Source: Panaeolus papilionaceus (lineage: Eukaryota; Basidiomycota; Agaricomycetes; Agaricales). Taken from it: DNA of 64,000 nt. The DNA lies in the NCBI GenBank assembly GCA_015501605.1, contig JADNRZ010000005.1, forward strand, positions 2,046,001-2,110,000. The letters are read 5' to 3'. Positions 12,492 to 22,507 of this stretch are shown here, one piece after another (within the stretch, counting starts at the first letter, position 1; every line of letters starts with the position of its first letter). The notes under the pieces are model-generated. The model was given only the letters and a program-made list of their open reading frames with translations, made no database searches and was not told the DNA's origin. The position numbers were made by a program, and so were the translations under genes.

Positions 12492-13820
12492 AACTGTTTT
12501 TTTCTGAAATTTTGTCTTGTTGAAAATTTTCATATTCCTAAAGCGTTGTCGCAATTATTATGCAGCATCGGAGAGGTCTCACTGGGGTTTTCAGCCGTAT
12601 GTATTTGTTGAATTGCGTATGGCTCTGGATGCCCACGGAAGAGAGCTGCTTAAGAATACCACTATCTAATCATCATGCGAATTTATTTCGAATCCTTGGC
12701 TAAATTTTTCAGTTTGACTTGAAGTTGCATAAAGGCGAGAACCTAATTCGGTCTCACAACTTGCCGACATAAACAAAATGTAGTCCTCGGGACCATCTCT
12801 CAGGTGGTAATACGTAGATCGAAAGTGTTAAATCACAATTGTATTCGAAGTCTATTACTGTAAGTACTAGCTCTTCAATGGCATTGGGCGGCTCTAATAC
12901 CCACTCTGTGGGACAGAGACAAGCTTTTATCTCGGAGATACATTACCCATAAATTCTAGTGGTCCTGCACTCGTTTCTAAGCTCTTGAGCGACGCTTAGG
13001 AGGCTACATACTCCGGGTTAGATGCGACGTGATAATTGTGCCCTAGTTTAACGGAAAGAGGGATGTCATGCGACCATGGCTGCTAAAGCAAGTTCGATAA
13101 TTCTCCAAAGTTTAGGACTGACAAGTGGTGTCTATCCCAATCAACGTGACTGGGGATACGGGTTCATGGGTGCCTGGAAAGATTTACTTCGAAGTTCAAA
13201 GACCCCTTCTAGGTCCGAATCGTTCTGAGCTAAACGGGTCTACGTTGTCCTACTAAATGCCCACAGTAACAACAAGTGTTACGATGATACAAAGGCTGTC
13301 ATTCAGCCTGAAGTAGTTTCACATTCATCAAGGAGTCATCTGAGCAGAAACGCTATTCAACCGTGCGGATATAGTTCCGACTCTTAGGCACACGAGTTGC
13401 ACCGATGAGCGCCGAGGAAGGTCACAAGCGCTCTTGATGCTTCATCAATCCTCGGGTAAACCTAACCTGTAACCCCGTGTCAACGTCTGGAAATGTAAAT
13501 CATAGGAGTTTCTGAGGACCCTCGATAATCAAATTCAATCCATTACCCAGGAACCCTTTCTCTCTGATGTTTTCTCAGGCACAACAGCCTCAGGTAGGTC
13601 GGCTCTGTGATTTCTCCCGCATCCGTTATTCCTGTGACGTCCGATAACTTTCCTATTGGCACGATACCCAGTGTAGCTGTCAGAACTGACGTTGCGCTGT
13701 CAGTTCTCTGGCTGATAATTCATATTCAACCACAAAGATTTCTAGTTATGACGTTCATTTGGCGGTTCACAACAGAGCCTACAGCCAGCTCGTGATGGTT
13801 GACTAGCGGTTTCGAGTTCC
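12492..13820. other. Intergenic, no gene seen
   Basis: About 1.3 kb with only short random open frames, ending in the promoter of the first CFEM gene. Confidence 0.55.
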
Positions 13821-13828
13821 TATATAAA
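13821..13828 (+). promoter_or_regulatory. TATA box of the first CFEM gene
   Basis: TATATAAA sits 64 bp upstream of the ATG at 13885. Confidence 0.6.
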
Positions 13829-13884
13829 GGAGGATAGCTTCGGCTTGAATTTTAGCATCCTCTCTAACTACTCTCAAATCCAAC

Positions 13885-14339
13885 ATGAAGTTCAATCTCC
13901 TGGCAGTCTCCTACACTGTTCTCGCTGCTGCTACGCTTGCAAACTCTCAGTCAAGCACCTGGTACAAGTTCCTCCCAGACTGTGCGGTCGACTGTGCTTT
14001 CCAGGCTGCTAAAGGTGTAGGATGCGCAATGTAGGTGGCTTGCAGTGTATGGTCAGATTCACATCTCCCTAATGCCGTTTGACTGGATGTTTTAGCGAGG
14101 ACCCCAAGTGCATTTGCAAGAACATTATCAAATTCGAGGCTATTTTCGAGAAATGTATCCTTTCGAACCCCAAGTGCACGAACGCAGATATAATCGTGAC
14201 AGAGAAGATTATTAGAAGCCTCTGCTGTAAGCTCTTTCTTGGCTCACTAAATCTACAGCAGAGACTAATGTTTCTGACAACAGTCAACTGCACCACTACC
14301 GACCCTGGACCGTTCCCAACAACCACCATCAGGCTTTAA
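13885..14339 (+). CDS. Small secreted CFEM-domain protein, copy 1
   Basis: Predicted secreted eight-cysteine protein of the fungal CFEM type; members act at the cell surface in haem/iron handling or as effectors. Exons 13885-14030 and 14096-14339 give 129 aa. A further canonical GT-AG intron of 57 bp (14227-14283) is in frame and probably removed, giving 110 aa. Signal peptide MKFNLLAVSYTVLAAATLANS. The cysteine pattern is visible: LPDCAVDCAFQ, GVGCAI, PKCICK, EKC, PKC and SLC. The family consensus Asp before CxC is replaced by EDPK nearby. It has a paralog at 21306 with the same first-intron position and phase; the two were neighbours before a LINE inserted between them. Confidence 0.8.
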
Positions 14340-14734
14340 CTTCAACTGCGCCTCCCATGATGCTTCCGACTCACTCGAGCTCATACTTACCTGTCGATAA
14401 ATTTAAATGTATTTTTAGATATTTTCCAATTGCTTGTACCACGTCGAATCCTAGCTCTCTTTCGAAACGCTGCTTTTTTGAGTCCAAAATGAGTGGCCTT
14501 CAAGCCGAGAACAACTTAGCGCTCATCAGGCTCACCTTTGCCTTCCCCGCGAACAGAATAATTGATGATCGATTTAAATATTCACTATAATTCCCGGTAC
14601 GCTGTATTTAAGAAACTGCCCCCGTTCAGCGACGGTCGTGCTCAGCTCTGACCCGGTCAGGCCCTCGGGTTGGGGTGATCTCTATCACGAATCTCACAAT
14701 GACGAGCACAGAGCCGTCACCCTTAACCTTATGT
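14340..14734. other. Intergenic, 3' flank of CFEM copy 1
   Basis: No gene signal. Ends at the left target-site duplication of the LINE. Confidence 0.5.
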
Positions 14735-14745
14735 GCCAACTTATC
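14735..14745. repeat. Left target-site duplication of the LINE
   Basis: GCCAACTTATC abuts the poly(T) start of the element at 14746 and is repeated exactly at 21064-21074. Confidence 0.85.
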
Positions 14746-14994
14746 TTTTTTTTTTTTTTTTCTTTTTTTTTTAATTATACGCCCCGGTAGTGGCAGGGCC
14801 ATATGTGGGGGTTCTAGTGAAGTGAAGTACATCTCTAATCTATGATGTGTCGTATCTATGTAGGGTATACTCTTTTCTATATAATAGACCTTTTCAGGTC
14901 CGGGGGAGATAATTAGCTACAATATGAATTGGGTGGATATTGATAGTTGATTAGAGTTGTGGTATGGGAATTATTAGTTATATGTTATTTGTTT

Positions 14995-17900
14995 TCATCG
15001 GTTTACCTCCTTTGCGTTTCTCCCATCATCTATCGTCTCACGAAACCTCCCTAGAGTCCTTCTCCATCTCCCAGTCCTATTGATATATCGGAATAGTGCT
15101 TTCATGCCTGTTTTCGATGATAGCAATTTCACGATTCCTCCCGCACTCCTGCCCTCTCTCCCTAGGCTCCTCATCATCTCTTCTCTTTCTCTCCTGTATC
15201 CTGCACATTGCATCAAGAAGTGATGTACGGTTTCTTGGTGACGATCGCATTTGTGGCATGTTGGGGATCCTAATTTACCAATCGTGTATAGGTGTTTGGC
15301 GAGCGTGGCATGTTCTGATCGTAGCTGGAATATAATGCATGCTTGTTTCCGTTGCAGGCCCTTGATGAGTTTTTCATATAGTCTTGATGGCATCGTCTGG
15401 TCGTATTTGTCTAGTTTTTGGAATCGCGGTGACTTCTCCCATAGCTGACGTCGTTCCAGTTTTGCCTTCGCGTTATACTCTTGAAGTAGTGCAGCTTTGC
15501 TGGCTGGTAGCTTCCCCTCAGACCTCATCTTTGTTGCCTCTTTAGCACATTCATCTGCTCTCTCGTTGCCCTCTATCCCCTCGTGCCCCGGTGTCCATAT
15601 GAATCGGATAACCGTGCTCCTGTTCATACTGAGTACCTTCTTTACGTTCCTCTGTATGTTTCTCCACATGTGTTGTGCTGACCCAGCCTTCTTGTTTCCG
15701 ATCGTTGCTAGGACCGCTTGGTTGTCTAGTCCAATGACTATTCGACCTTTGCTCTTCCTTTGTGCCAGCTCTTCCAGTGCCAGGTCGACCCCCATGACTT
15801 CTGCTTCGTACACGGTATGCCTCTTCATTCTCCCCAGAAACCTCTTCCTAACATTCACCTCTTCTTCCCCTTTGTATATCACAGCTGCCGCTCCTATTCT
15901 CCCATCTAAGGCTGATCCATCAGTGTAGACTCTCCATTCATCCCTATCTCTCCTTTTCTCTTCCTCCGCTATCGCTCCCTCTCTCGTGTCTAACACCTTG
16001 CACACCACCCTTTTCTCGTCCCATTGGAGTTTCATTCCTGGTTGTATTTTCTCAGTGTTGTCGATGTCGATATTGAACGCGTTCATGATGTGGTGTAGCG
16101 GAGTCGGGAACCGTTTCACGTATCGGTTTGTTGCGGAGGCAACAATCTTGTGCAGTGGGTTGCATTTTGGTAGCGTCGCTAGCCTCAGTGCCGCCTTGTA
16201 GTTCGCTTTCCGGATGGCGTGTTGGATCCTCTGCATCCCTGCGTGAACAGTGGCTGCGTCTCTAGGTGATGTATTCATCCCTCCCACAACCATTAGAGCT
16301 ACCCTCCCCGTCATGCTTTCCAGTTTCCTTTCCAGAGCTGACATTCTCTTCCCGTAGCCTGTTCTGCTTGGAGGGTGAAATACGTCGATTCCATACAGTA
16401 TCCTTGGCATCGCTACTGCTTCAAAGAGGCGTCTGATGTTCTTGTAAGCCACTCCTCCTTTCTGCTTCGCTATTCTGCTGAATTTCCCTATCCATTCCGC
16501 TGTTTTCCCCACCACTGCTGCGTTCTGCTTCTTCCACCTCAGATCCTGATCTATGATTATTCCTAGGAATTTCGCATGCGTCGTTGGTTGGATTATGTGC
16601 CTGCGTAATCTGAGAGGTGGACGATCCATTTCTACCTGTGGTCCTGTACCCAGTGGGTTCGGTTTCTTCCGTCGCGTCGCATCAACCAGTTGGAATTTCT
16701 CAATCCCGAATGAGCAATTATGCTTGTCTGCCCATTCTAGTATCCCTCCCGGTTTCTCCATGATCTCTTTGAGCTTCCGGTGAGTTTCGTTGAAGTCCTT
16801 CCCTGTTGCTACCAGTCCAATGTCGTCCACGAAGGCTAACACTGTTGTTCCTTTTTGTCTGTTTGTCATTTTGGGGATATCAGCGTTGTACAACAGATAG
16901 AGAATTAGGGATTGCGCGTCTCCTTGGTCGAGTCCGTCCCCCACCTCGAACTCCTTGGACTTGTAGTCATCAAACATCAGCATCGTCCGCCGTCCCTCAT
17001 TCCTCCTCTTCACCCACTCTACATGTCCTTCCGGCACCCCTTTGGTCCTCAGGTCGTGTGTCAAGACGTCCATCGCCACACTGGGGAATGCTCCCTTGAC
17101 GTCTAGAAAAAGTGCTGAAGCCACTTCCCTCTTCCTCCATGCGTCTAGGATTGTTTTGACTAGCAGGTGTATGGAATCTGTCGTTGATCTTCCTGCTCTC
17201 CCTCCGAAGTGGTGGTCTGGTAGAAGCTTGTGTTTCTCGACGTGGAAAACCAGAGATCTCGTTTTGCAGGTGTTTAGAAGCCTCGCTATCCCATCAGCTA
17301 GGACAATCGGTCTATACGCTCCTGTCACCGTGTAGTCACCTTTCCCCGGTTTCCACAATATAGGCGTTTCTGTAATCTTCCAATTGGATGGGTAGAAATT
17401 CGTTGTGTCAGTCGCTCTGAAGAGCGGTCCTAGATAGGGCACCAGGATTTCCCTTGCGTTTACGAATACGGCGTTAGACGGGGACTCCAGTTTGGATTTC
17501 TTGTATGGTTTGAGCTCCTTGATAGCTGCGGTGATTTCTTCATCCGTTACAGGGTGATACTTCCATTTCTCAGCAGGGTAGTCTGCCTGGTCGCCATCGA
17601 CTCGTGGTGCAGTCCTTTTCGGGAAGAATGCTTCAAAGAAGGCCTCCCCCTTCTCTTCGTTGTTCGTTGCCACCGTCTCTCTCCCCTCTTCTCCTCTTAT
17701 GACCAGTGGTGGTACCCTTGCCCTTGACCCATCCCCTCCCTTCCCCGCTATCATCTTCCCCGCCACCCATATATCCTTCTCGTCCAAGTCTTCTAACCAT
17801 CCCTCCCAGTGTTGTTTCTTTTCTCTCCTTATTGCCTGCGCGTAATCATTCCTCTTCCTTCTGTATTCCTCCCTTATGTCCTCATTGTCTTCCTGTAGCG

Positions 17901-18936
17901 CCCTCCTCGCTAGCTCTCTCACCTCCGCTCTCTTCTTTGCCAGGTCCTTCGTCCACCATCTCTTCTTCCATGGTATCTCTTTCGCTCTTGGGACTACCTC
18001 TTGTGTAGTTTCCTTTATCGCTTTTTCCAGCCTGTCCTTGGCATCCAGGAATGCAACCACCTCTCCCCTCTTGAATTCCCTAGGTCGTCCTACCCTTTTT
18101 AGCTTCTCCCTCAAGGTGACTCGGAATTTCTCCCAGTCTGTGGCCCTGTAAATGTACTCTTCCTTCTTCACCACCATCTCTACCCCTACGTCGAGAATGG
18201 TTTCCACCAGGAAGTGGTCAGTCTTTGTTACCCTCTCCTCTTCCCTCGTTCTGCACTTAACAACCCTTGATTCCAGCCCTTCGCTACAGAACACATTGTC
18301 CACCCTAGTCCTATTTTTCGTTGTTGATGCTTCTAAGGTTGCGACGTCCTTGGGTAAGGTCATTTGCATTCCGTATGCTGTAGTCATATTGATTAAACGT
18401 TGCGCGGCTCGTAGGTTCGGAATGGTGAACAGGTGGTGGTTACGTTCTTCGTCCCATATCGGATGGTGTCTGTTGAAATCCCCTGCCCATATCATCTCTG
18501 ATCTAATGGCCTCGTCATCTCTCCTCCACATCTCCTTCTCCCTCAGGTCTCGTGCTAGTGCTGCCAGGCTGTGATCGTTGTTGCAATCGTTGTATACATT
18601 GTATATCCTCACTTGCAAATGCGCCAGTCTGACCGTTATTGCAACTACGTCGGGGCTGTTCAGTGCGTCCTGTGTCCATTGATTGGAGCTAATACTGGTG
18701 CTGACTAGAGTTACCGCTCTTGTCTTTTTGGGGTCGTCTAGGTGTCCTGATGGGTATGCTACCCTCCATCTCGCGTTTGCCCTCGTGTTCCCTAGGAAGT
18801 CAATGTGCGGTTCTTGTATTAGGACCATTCCGTACTCTTTTGGGTCGATCCTGCTTAGCATATCTTCTTGCGCGTATAATGATCTATTCAGGTTCTGTTG
18901 CCAAATTTTGAAGTGTCGTTGTGGTGTACCGTTCAT
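14995..18936 (-). CDS. LINE ORF2: endonuclease, reverse transcriptase, RNase H
   Basis: 1313 aa polyprotein that nicks target DNA and primes reverse transcription. Residues about 8-245 form an apurinic-type endonuclease with QEPH (Glu42), AGDFN (Asp153) and TDHF (His241). The reverse transcriptase spans about 480-770, with LDVKGAF (Asp612) and the catalytic FVDD box at 702-705. The RNase H domain, about 1000-1130, has YTDGS, EAE, GLDNQ and ERADE acidic residues. A CCHC zinc motif (CHKC...H...C) lies at 1227-1244. The ATG overlaps the ORF1 stop in an ATGA arrangement, so ORF2 is probably made by stop-restart translation. No internal stop or frameshift seen. Confidence 0.93.
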   Translation of the reverse strand: MNGTPQRHFKIWQQNLNRSLYAQEDMLSRIDPKEYGMVLIQEPHIDFLGNTRANARWRVAYPSGHLDDPKKTRAVTLVSTSISSNQWTQDALNSPDVVAITVRLAHLQVRIYNVYNDCNNDHSLAALARDLREKEMWRRDDEAIRSEMIWAGDFNRHHPIWDEERNHHLFTIPNLRAAQRLINMTTAYGMQMTLPKDVATLEASTTKNRTRVDNVFCSEGLESRVVKCRTREEERVTKTDHFLVETILDVGVEMVVKKEEYIYRATDWEKFRVTLREKLKRVGRPREFKRGEVVAFLDAKDRLEKAIKETTQEVVPRAKEIPWKKRWWTKDLAKKRAEVRELARRALQEDNEDIREEYRRKRNDYAQAIRREKKQHWEGWLEDLDEKDIWVAGKMIAGKGGDGSRARVPPLVIRGEEGRETVATNNEEKGEAFFEAFFPKRTAPRVDGDQADYPAEKWKYHPVTDEEITAAIKELKPYKKSKLESPSNAVFVNAREILVPYLGPLFRATDTTNFYPSNWKITETPILWKPGKGDYTVTGAYRPIVLADGIARLLNTCKTRSLVFHVEKHKLLPDHHFGGRAGRSTTDSIHLLVKTILDAWRKREVASALFLDVKGAFPSVAMDVLTHDLRTKGVPEGHVEWVKRRNEGRRTMLMFDDYKSKEFEVGDGLDQGDAQSLILYLLYNADIPKMTNRQKGTTVLAFVDDIGLVATGKDFNETHRKLKEIMEKPGGILEWADKHNCSFGIEKFQLVDATRRKKPNPLGTGPQVEMDRPPLRLRRHIIQPTTHAKFLGIIIDQDLRWKKQNAAVVGKTAEWIGKFSRIAKQKGGVAYKNIRRLFEAVAMPRILYGIDVFHPPSRTGYGKRMSALERKLESMTGRVALMVVGGMNTSPRDAATVHAGMQRIQHAIRKANYKAALRLATLPKCNPLHKIVASATNRYVKRFPTPLHHIMNAFNIDIDNTEKIQPGMKLQWDEKRVVCKVLDTREGAIAEEEKRRDRDEWRVYTDGSALDGRIGAAAVIYKGEEEVNVRKRFLGRMKRHTVYEAEVMGVDLALEELAQRKSKGRIVIGLDNQAVLATIGNKKAGSAQHMWRNIQRNVKKVLSMNRSTVIRFIWTPGHEGIEGNERADECAKEATKMRSEGKLPASKAALLQEYNAKAKLERRQLWEKSPRFQKLDKYDQTMPSRLYEKLIKGLQRKQACIIFQLRSEHATLAKHLYTIGKLGSPTCHKCDRHQETVHHFLMQCAGYRREREEMMRSLGREGRSAGGIVKLLSSKTGMKALFRYINRTGRWRRTLGRFRETIDDGRNAKEVNR

Positions 18937-20933
18937 TGGTTAAAAGCATAAAATGGGGTTGTTGTCTGGTCCTTGCTCCTGTATTCCTGGCTCCTCATCT
19001 CTCCTGTCCTGCCTCTCATTGTTTCCATCAAAGTGGTTTGCCTTAGGGCATCCTTCTTCTTTCCCCACATATCGTTATCCAGGTTCAACTCCTCGTCGCC
19101 CCAACTTCCCGTACCTGTCCCATTCCCAAAGGGTTGATCATCATCAAATGCCTGTGTTTCTGCCTCAGTTCCTCCTCCGTTCTCGCCTCCCGCTTCGCCT
19201 TCCTCTGCCCTCCTCTTCTCTTCAATCTCAATCAGGTATTCGTCTTTGTATGTGAGATGGGTTGCTGGGTCCTCCGTTGCAAAGAGTCTGCGGTTGTTGC
19301 ATGGGAATCGTTCCCCTAATCGTCGTATTTCTTCAATATACCATGGGCATCTCTCATCGTCCCTTGGTCCGTGACCCTTCCCTCCACAGTTCCTGCACTC
19401 GTAAGTGTTCCTTGCTGTATTCCTGCAACTCCTAAAGTTGTGGCCTTCTCCTCCGCATTTTGAACAGCACATTGCCTTCTTGCATACCCCCGCATGGTGT
19501 CCTGGTTCTTGACAATTATTGCACTGATCTGGTTCTACCACCTTCTTCCTCACGTTCAGCTCCTCCTCCATGATCGCTATCCCCCCTTCTAACATTCTAT
19601 TGGCTTGTTCAGCCGATCGCATCGCTATTATCAAGGTCGCCGTCTTCTGCCAACTATCCCGATGGATTATCTTTTTGAAGAAGTTTGCGCTCGCTATCGA
19701 TCTATCTTCCAATCCGTTGTATTGTTCGATTTCTCTTATTGTGCTCTCGTTGCTTGGGTCAAACTCTACCGGGACGAAGTCCACAATAACCTTGATTGTC
19801 TTCTCCTTCATGGTGACTGTGCCTCCCATCTTCCCTATGATGCCCTCCTTGCCCTCCGTCTTAACCCACAGCGCTCCTTCCACAGTGTTGACCATCATCA
19901 TCACCCCCCCATTCCTCAGCCTCCTGGCGTCAATGAACTTCACCCCCTCTGGTACTGTTCCTCCCTCATTCGCCATCAATTCTAATGCGCGATTCGCTTT
20001 CTCCACCATGGTTGTCTTATCCAAGCCATTGAACGGGTCGTGTTCTACCCCTCTTGTTTTGTCAAAGAAGATTGTCCTTCTATCTTCGTCACTGAGTGCT
20101 AGTTGCACTTTCTTCTCCCGCGGGCGTCCTGCCGTACGCGCTGCATCCGCATATGAGTTCGTCTTTGGCCTTCCTAACCTTGGCGGTATGAAACCGTCTC
20201 CATCCGCTCTCGGGTCGCTCCCCATCTCTGTCTGACCTCCTCCTTTGCCTCCTCCTGTGTTATATCCTGTTCCTCCTCTCGCCTCCATTGTACCAAATGT
20301 GTTTCCCTCCTTTTCGTTGTTCCTCTTCGTGACTTCTACCAGTTTCTCCTCCCATTTCTCCTCCATTTCCTTTCCTCCCTCCACTATCTTGTCCACGAGT
20401 TCCTCCTTTGTTTTTTCCAACTCTGTCTTCATCTCGTCTATGGTTTTCTGTCTCGCATGAGATATGGCCAGCGTTACTTGTCTGATGGTTTCGTTGTGTA
20501 GCTCTCTTGTTTCAGCATCGTTTACCAGAAAGGCGACTGCATTCGTTGCTGTCCTGATACTTCCCAAGGGCATTTTGTTTGCTAATTCAAACAGGATTGC
20601 TCCAAGTTCGTATAAGCTGATCACGTCGTCGTCATCTGCTAGCTTGGTAAGGTTCATGTCTTTCAGGAAATCCTTTGCACTCTGACAGTTGTCAATGACT
20701 GTTCTCGCTCCAGGGCTAGTAGTTGGGCTTTGGTTGTTCCTCGTCGCTTCCTGTTGGCTCGTGGCTTTTCCTCCCGGGGTGTGGGGTACTGGGGCTTGAG
20801 CTGGGGTGACATTTCTATTTGGGTTGCTGGTGTTTGTCAGGCGGCGGTTTGCTGGAGCAATTCCTGGCGGGTTCACGGGGGCGAAGAAGTTCGATTTATT
20901 ACTGGGTTTGTTTTGGTGTGCCATATTTAGCAA
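18933..20933 (-). CDS. LINE ORF1: Gag-like RNA-binding protein
   Basis: 666 aa nucleic-acid-binding chaperone of the element. The N-terminal third is Pro/Thr/Asn-rich and low in complexity, followed by a charged, probably helical stretch (about 150-210). Toward the C terminus are three CCHC-type knuckles: CNNCQEPGHHAGVC, CSKCGGEGHNFRSC and a longer CRNCGGKGHGPRDDERC. The tail is acidic and Gly-rich. It ends with TGA overlapping the ORF2 start codon. Confidence 0.9.
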   Translation of the reverse strand: MLNMAHQNKPSNKSNFFAPVNPPGIAPANRRLTNTSNPNRNVTPAQAPVPHTPGGKATSQQEATRNNQSPTTSPGARTVIDNCQSAKDFLKDMNLTKLADDDDVISLYELGAILFELANKMPLGSIRTATNAVAFLVNDAETRELHNETIRQVTLAISHARQKTIDEMKTELEKTKEELVDKIVEGGKEMEEKWEEKLVEVTKRNNEKEGNTFGTMEARGGTGYNTGGGKGGGQTEMGSDPRADGDGFIPPRLGRPKTNSYADAARTAGRPREKKVQLALSDEDRRTIFFDKTRGVEHDPFNGLDKTTMVEKANRALELMANEGGTVPEGVKFIDARRLRNGGVMMMVNTVEGALWVKTEGKEGIIGKMGGTVTMKEKTIKVIVDFVPVEFDPSNESTIREIEQYNGLEDRSIASANFFKKIIHRDSWQKTATLIIAMRSAEQANRMLEGGIAIMEEELNVRKKVVEPDQCNNCQEPGHHAGVCKKAMCCSKCGGEGHNFRSCRNTARNTYECRNCGGKGHGPRDDERCPWYIEEIRRLGERFPCNNRRLFATEDPATHLTYKDEYLIEIEEKRRAEEGEAGGENGGGTEAETQAFDDDQPFGNGTGTGSWGDEELNLDNDMWGKKKDALRQTTLMETMRGRTGEMRSQEYRSKDQTTTPFYAFNQ

Positions 20934-21063
20934 TTAAAGATATAGCAAGGTTATGTTTATTGACTGTATCTACTCGATACTATCACTACCTCCTTGAAGT
21001 CTCGCTGTAATAGCGTGGGAAACTTCTGAGATGGTCGTGGTAGCGGATCAAGCTCGTCCCTCA

Positions 21064-21074
21064 GCCAACTTATC
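21064..21074. repeat. Right target-site duplication of the LINE
   Basis: Exact copy of the 11 bases at 14735-14745, marking the 5' boundary of the element. Confidence 0.85.
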
Positions 21075-21305
21075 AAATGTTCCGATATGCTCCACTTCGA
21101 GGTCTTGTAAGTCGTTTGCATTCGTCAAAATCCCGGAACCTGGAGTCGAAATTTCCACGTCAATAGTCGATTAACCACGGCCCCCGTCACCTGCTCCTTG
21201 CCAAGGTCGCAAACCACATCAAGTGTGCACGGGTGACGCATAAAAGGACGAACACATATACCTTGAGTTCGAACATCCCCTGAGTCCATTCAAATCCATC
21301 CTGTC

Positions 21306-21771
21306 ATGAAGCTCAAATTTACTTCAATCGCGTCTGCCTCCCTTCTCGTGTCCGCCACATGCGGAAGCGCCCAGAAGCCTAGCCCAACCGGATGGTGGTC
21401 CAACCTCCCCAAATGTGCTGCTAACTGTGCGTTGAAGACAGCCGACATTCTTGGTTGTGCAGTGTGCGTATAATTTGAACTCTCTACCCCATGGACGAAG
21501 CGGGCTGAAGACCATCTGAACTGTGTCTGGCAGTAATGACATCTCGTGCTTGTGCTCTGTCAAATCTGTCAAGTTCAGCAGGCTGGAGCTTGTTTTCAAC
21601 GACTGTCTGGCGAAAACGAGTTGTTCGAAAACAGACTACTACACTGCTCAAGCTATTGTTCGTGGTCTCTGCGGTAAGCTTTCCTCTTGTGCATGCATTC
21701 TGTCTGCCATTTCTGAGAGTCATCCAGCACCATTCGAGACGATCGGCCCGGTGCCAACTCCTATTGATTAG
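21306..21771 (+). CDS. Small secreted CFEM-domain protein, copy 2
   Basis: Paralog of the gene at 13885. Exons 21306-21463 and 21534-21771 give 131 aa. Signal peptide MKLKFTSIASASLLVSATCGSA, then WWSNLPKCAANCAL, LGCAV, ISCLCS, NDC, TSC and GLC, which reproduces the eight-cysteine spacing. The intron after GCAV lies at the same codon and phase as in copy 1. A GTAAGC at 21674, matching the donor of the optional third-exon intron of copy 1, has no acceptor that keeps the long frame, so the last 30 residues are uncertain. A CATAAAAG box lies about 65 bp upstream. The LINE ends 232 bp upstream of the ATG, so distal promoter elements may have been displaced. Confidence 0.78.
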
Positions 21772-22507
21772 AGATTAGTACATTCAAGCCCCCACCAATA
21801 CAGTACTGTATGCTAGCAAAGGTTAACTATGTAAACGTTATACTCGATTTGACAGGGATGACAGACGGCCGACGACTTGCCATAGTTCAAGCGGTGGTAC
21901 CTGGATTCGTTCAGCATCGAGGGACAAGTCCTGATAACTAATATAAGTGCCCTGATTGTCGTCAGGTAGACTTCGTCGTAGATTTACTGGTCGATAACCA
22001 ACATACTGCGCAGATAGGATGATCAAAGAGGTACATAAAATGCTACTGCGTATCGCCCAGGGCACACTGAGTCTCGAGGCACTCCAGGTGTGGCTATTGA
22101 GTTGGTCCTATTCATTGTATCGTCGACTGATCGAAACGTGGTCCTCAGACCAATCGTCACGACCAGTTGCTTATGCGGTGTACTTCAGTCGTTGCGTGAG
22201 GACCCACCAATTTCGAGTATGTTAGTGAGCTTGATAACCCTAGCAATGTGATCCGGCGACGAAGAGGCTGTAGAATTTTGTATTGCTTCCAGGACGAGCC
22301 GAGACACGAATGAAGTCGGAGCACATCAGGGTTTCCTTGCAGAGGATTTTCAGGGTTTAAATTACAGTTAATGTAGAACAGCATATATAGAAAGGACCAG
22401 CAACATATGTAATCGAAACGTAACATTCATGAAATCCGAGGTTTCATTCCGTCGGGTAGCGGAAAACTTGGTGTATAATACCGAGTTGCATCGAATTAGA
22501 GTTGCAA
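21772..22507. other. Intergenic between CFEM copy 2 and the transporter
   Basis: Tail-to-tail interval of about 0.7 kb with no supported feature beyond 3' flanks. Confidence 0.5.

Larger units (their letters stand above)
14746..21063 (-). mobile_element. Complete non-LTR retrotransposon (LINE, Tad/I-like)
   Basis: A 6.3 kb element read right to left. It has a short 5' leader (21063-20934), ORF1 with three zinc knuckles, ORF2 with endonuclease, reverse transcriptase, RNase H and a terminal zinc motif, a 3' untranslated region of about 220 bp, and an A-rich tail seen as a T-rich run at 14746-14771 on the plus strand. Exact 11-bp duplications flank it. Both frames are open end to end, so the copy appears young and possibly competent. 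The RNase H domain and fungal host point to the Tad or I group; the exact clade needs a phylogeny. It lies between two CFEM paralogs and ends 232 bp before the second one's ATG. Confidence 0.92.

Noticed and set aside
15096..20930. Many plus-strand open frames across the LINE
   Set aside because: They are shadows of the long minus-strand ORF1 and ORF2, without domains of their own.
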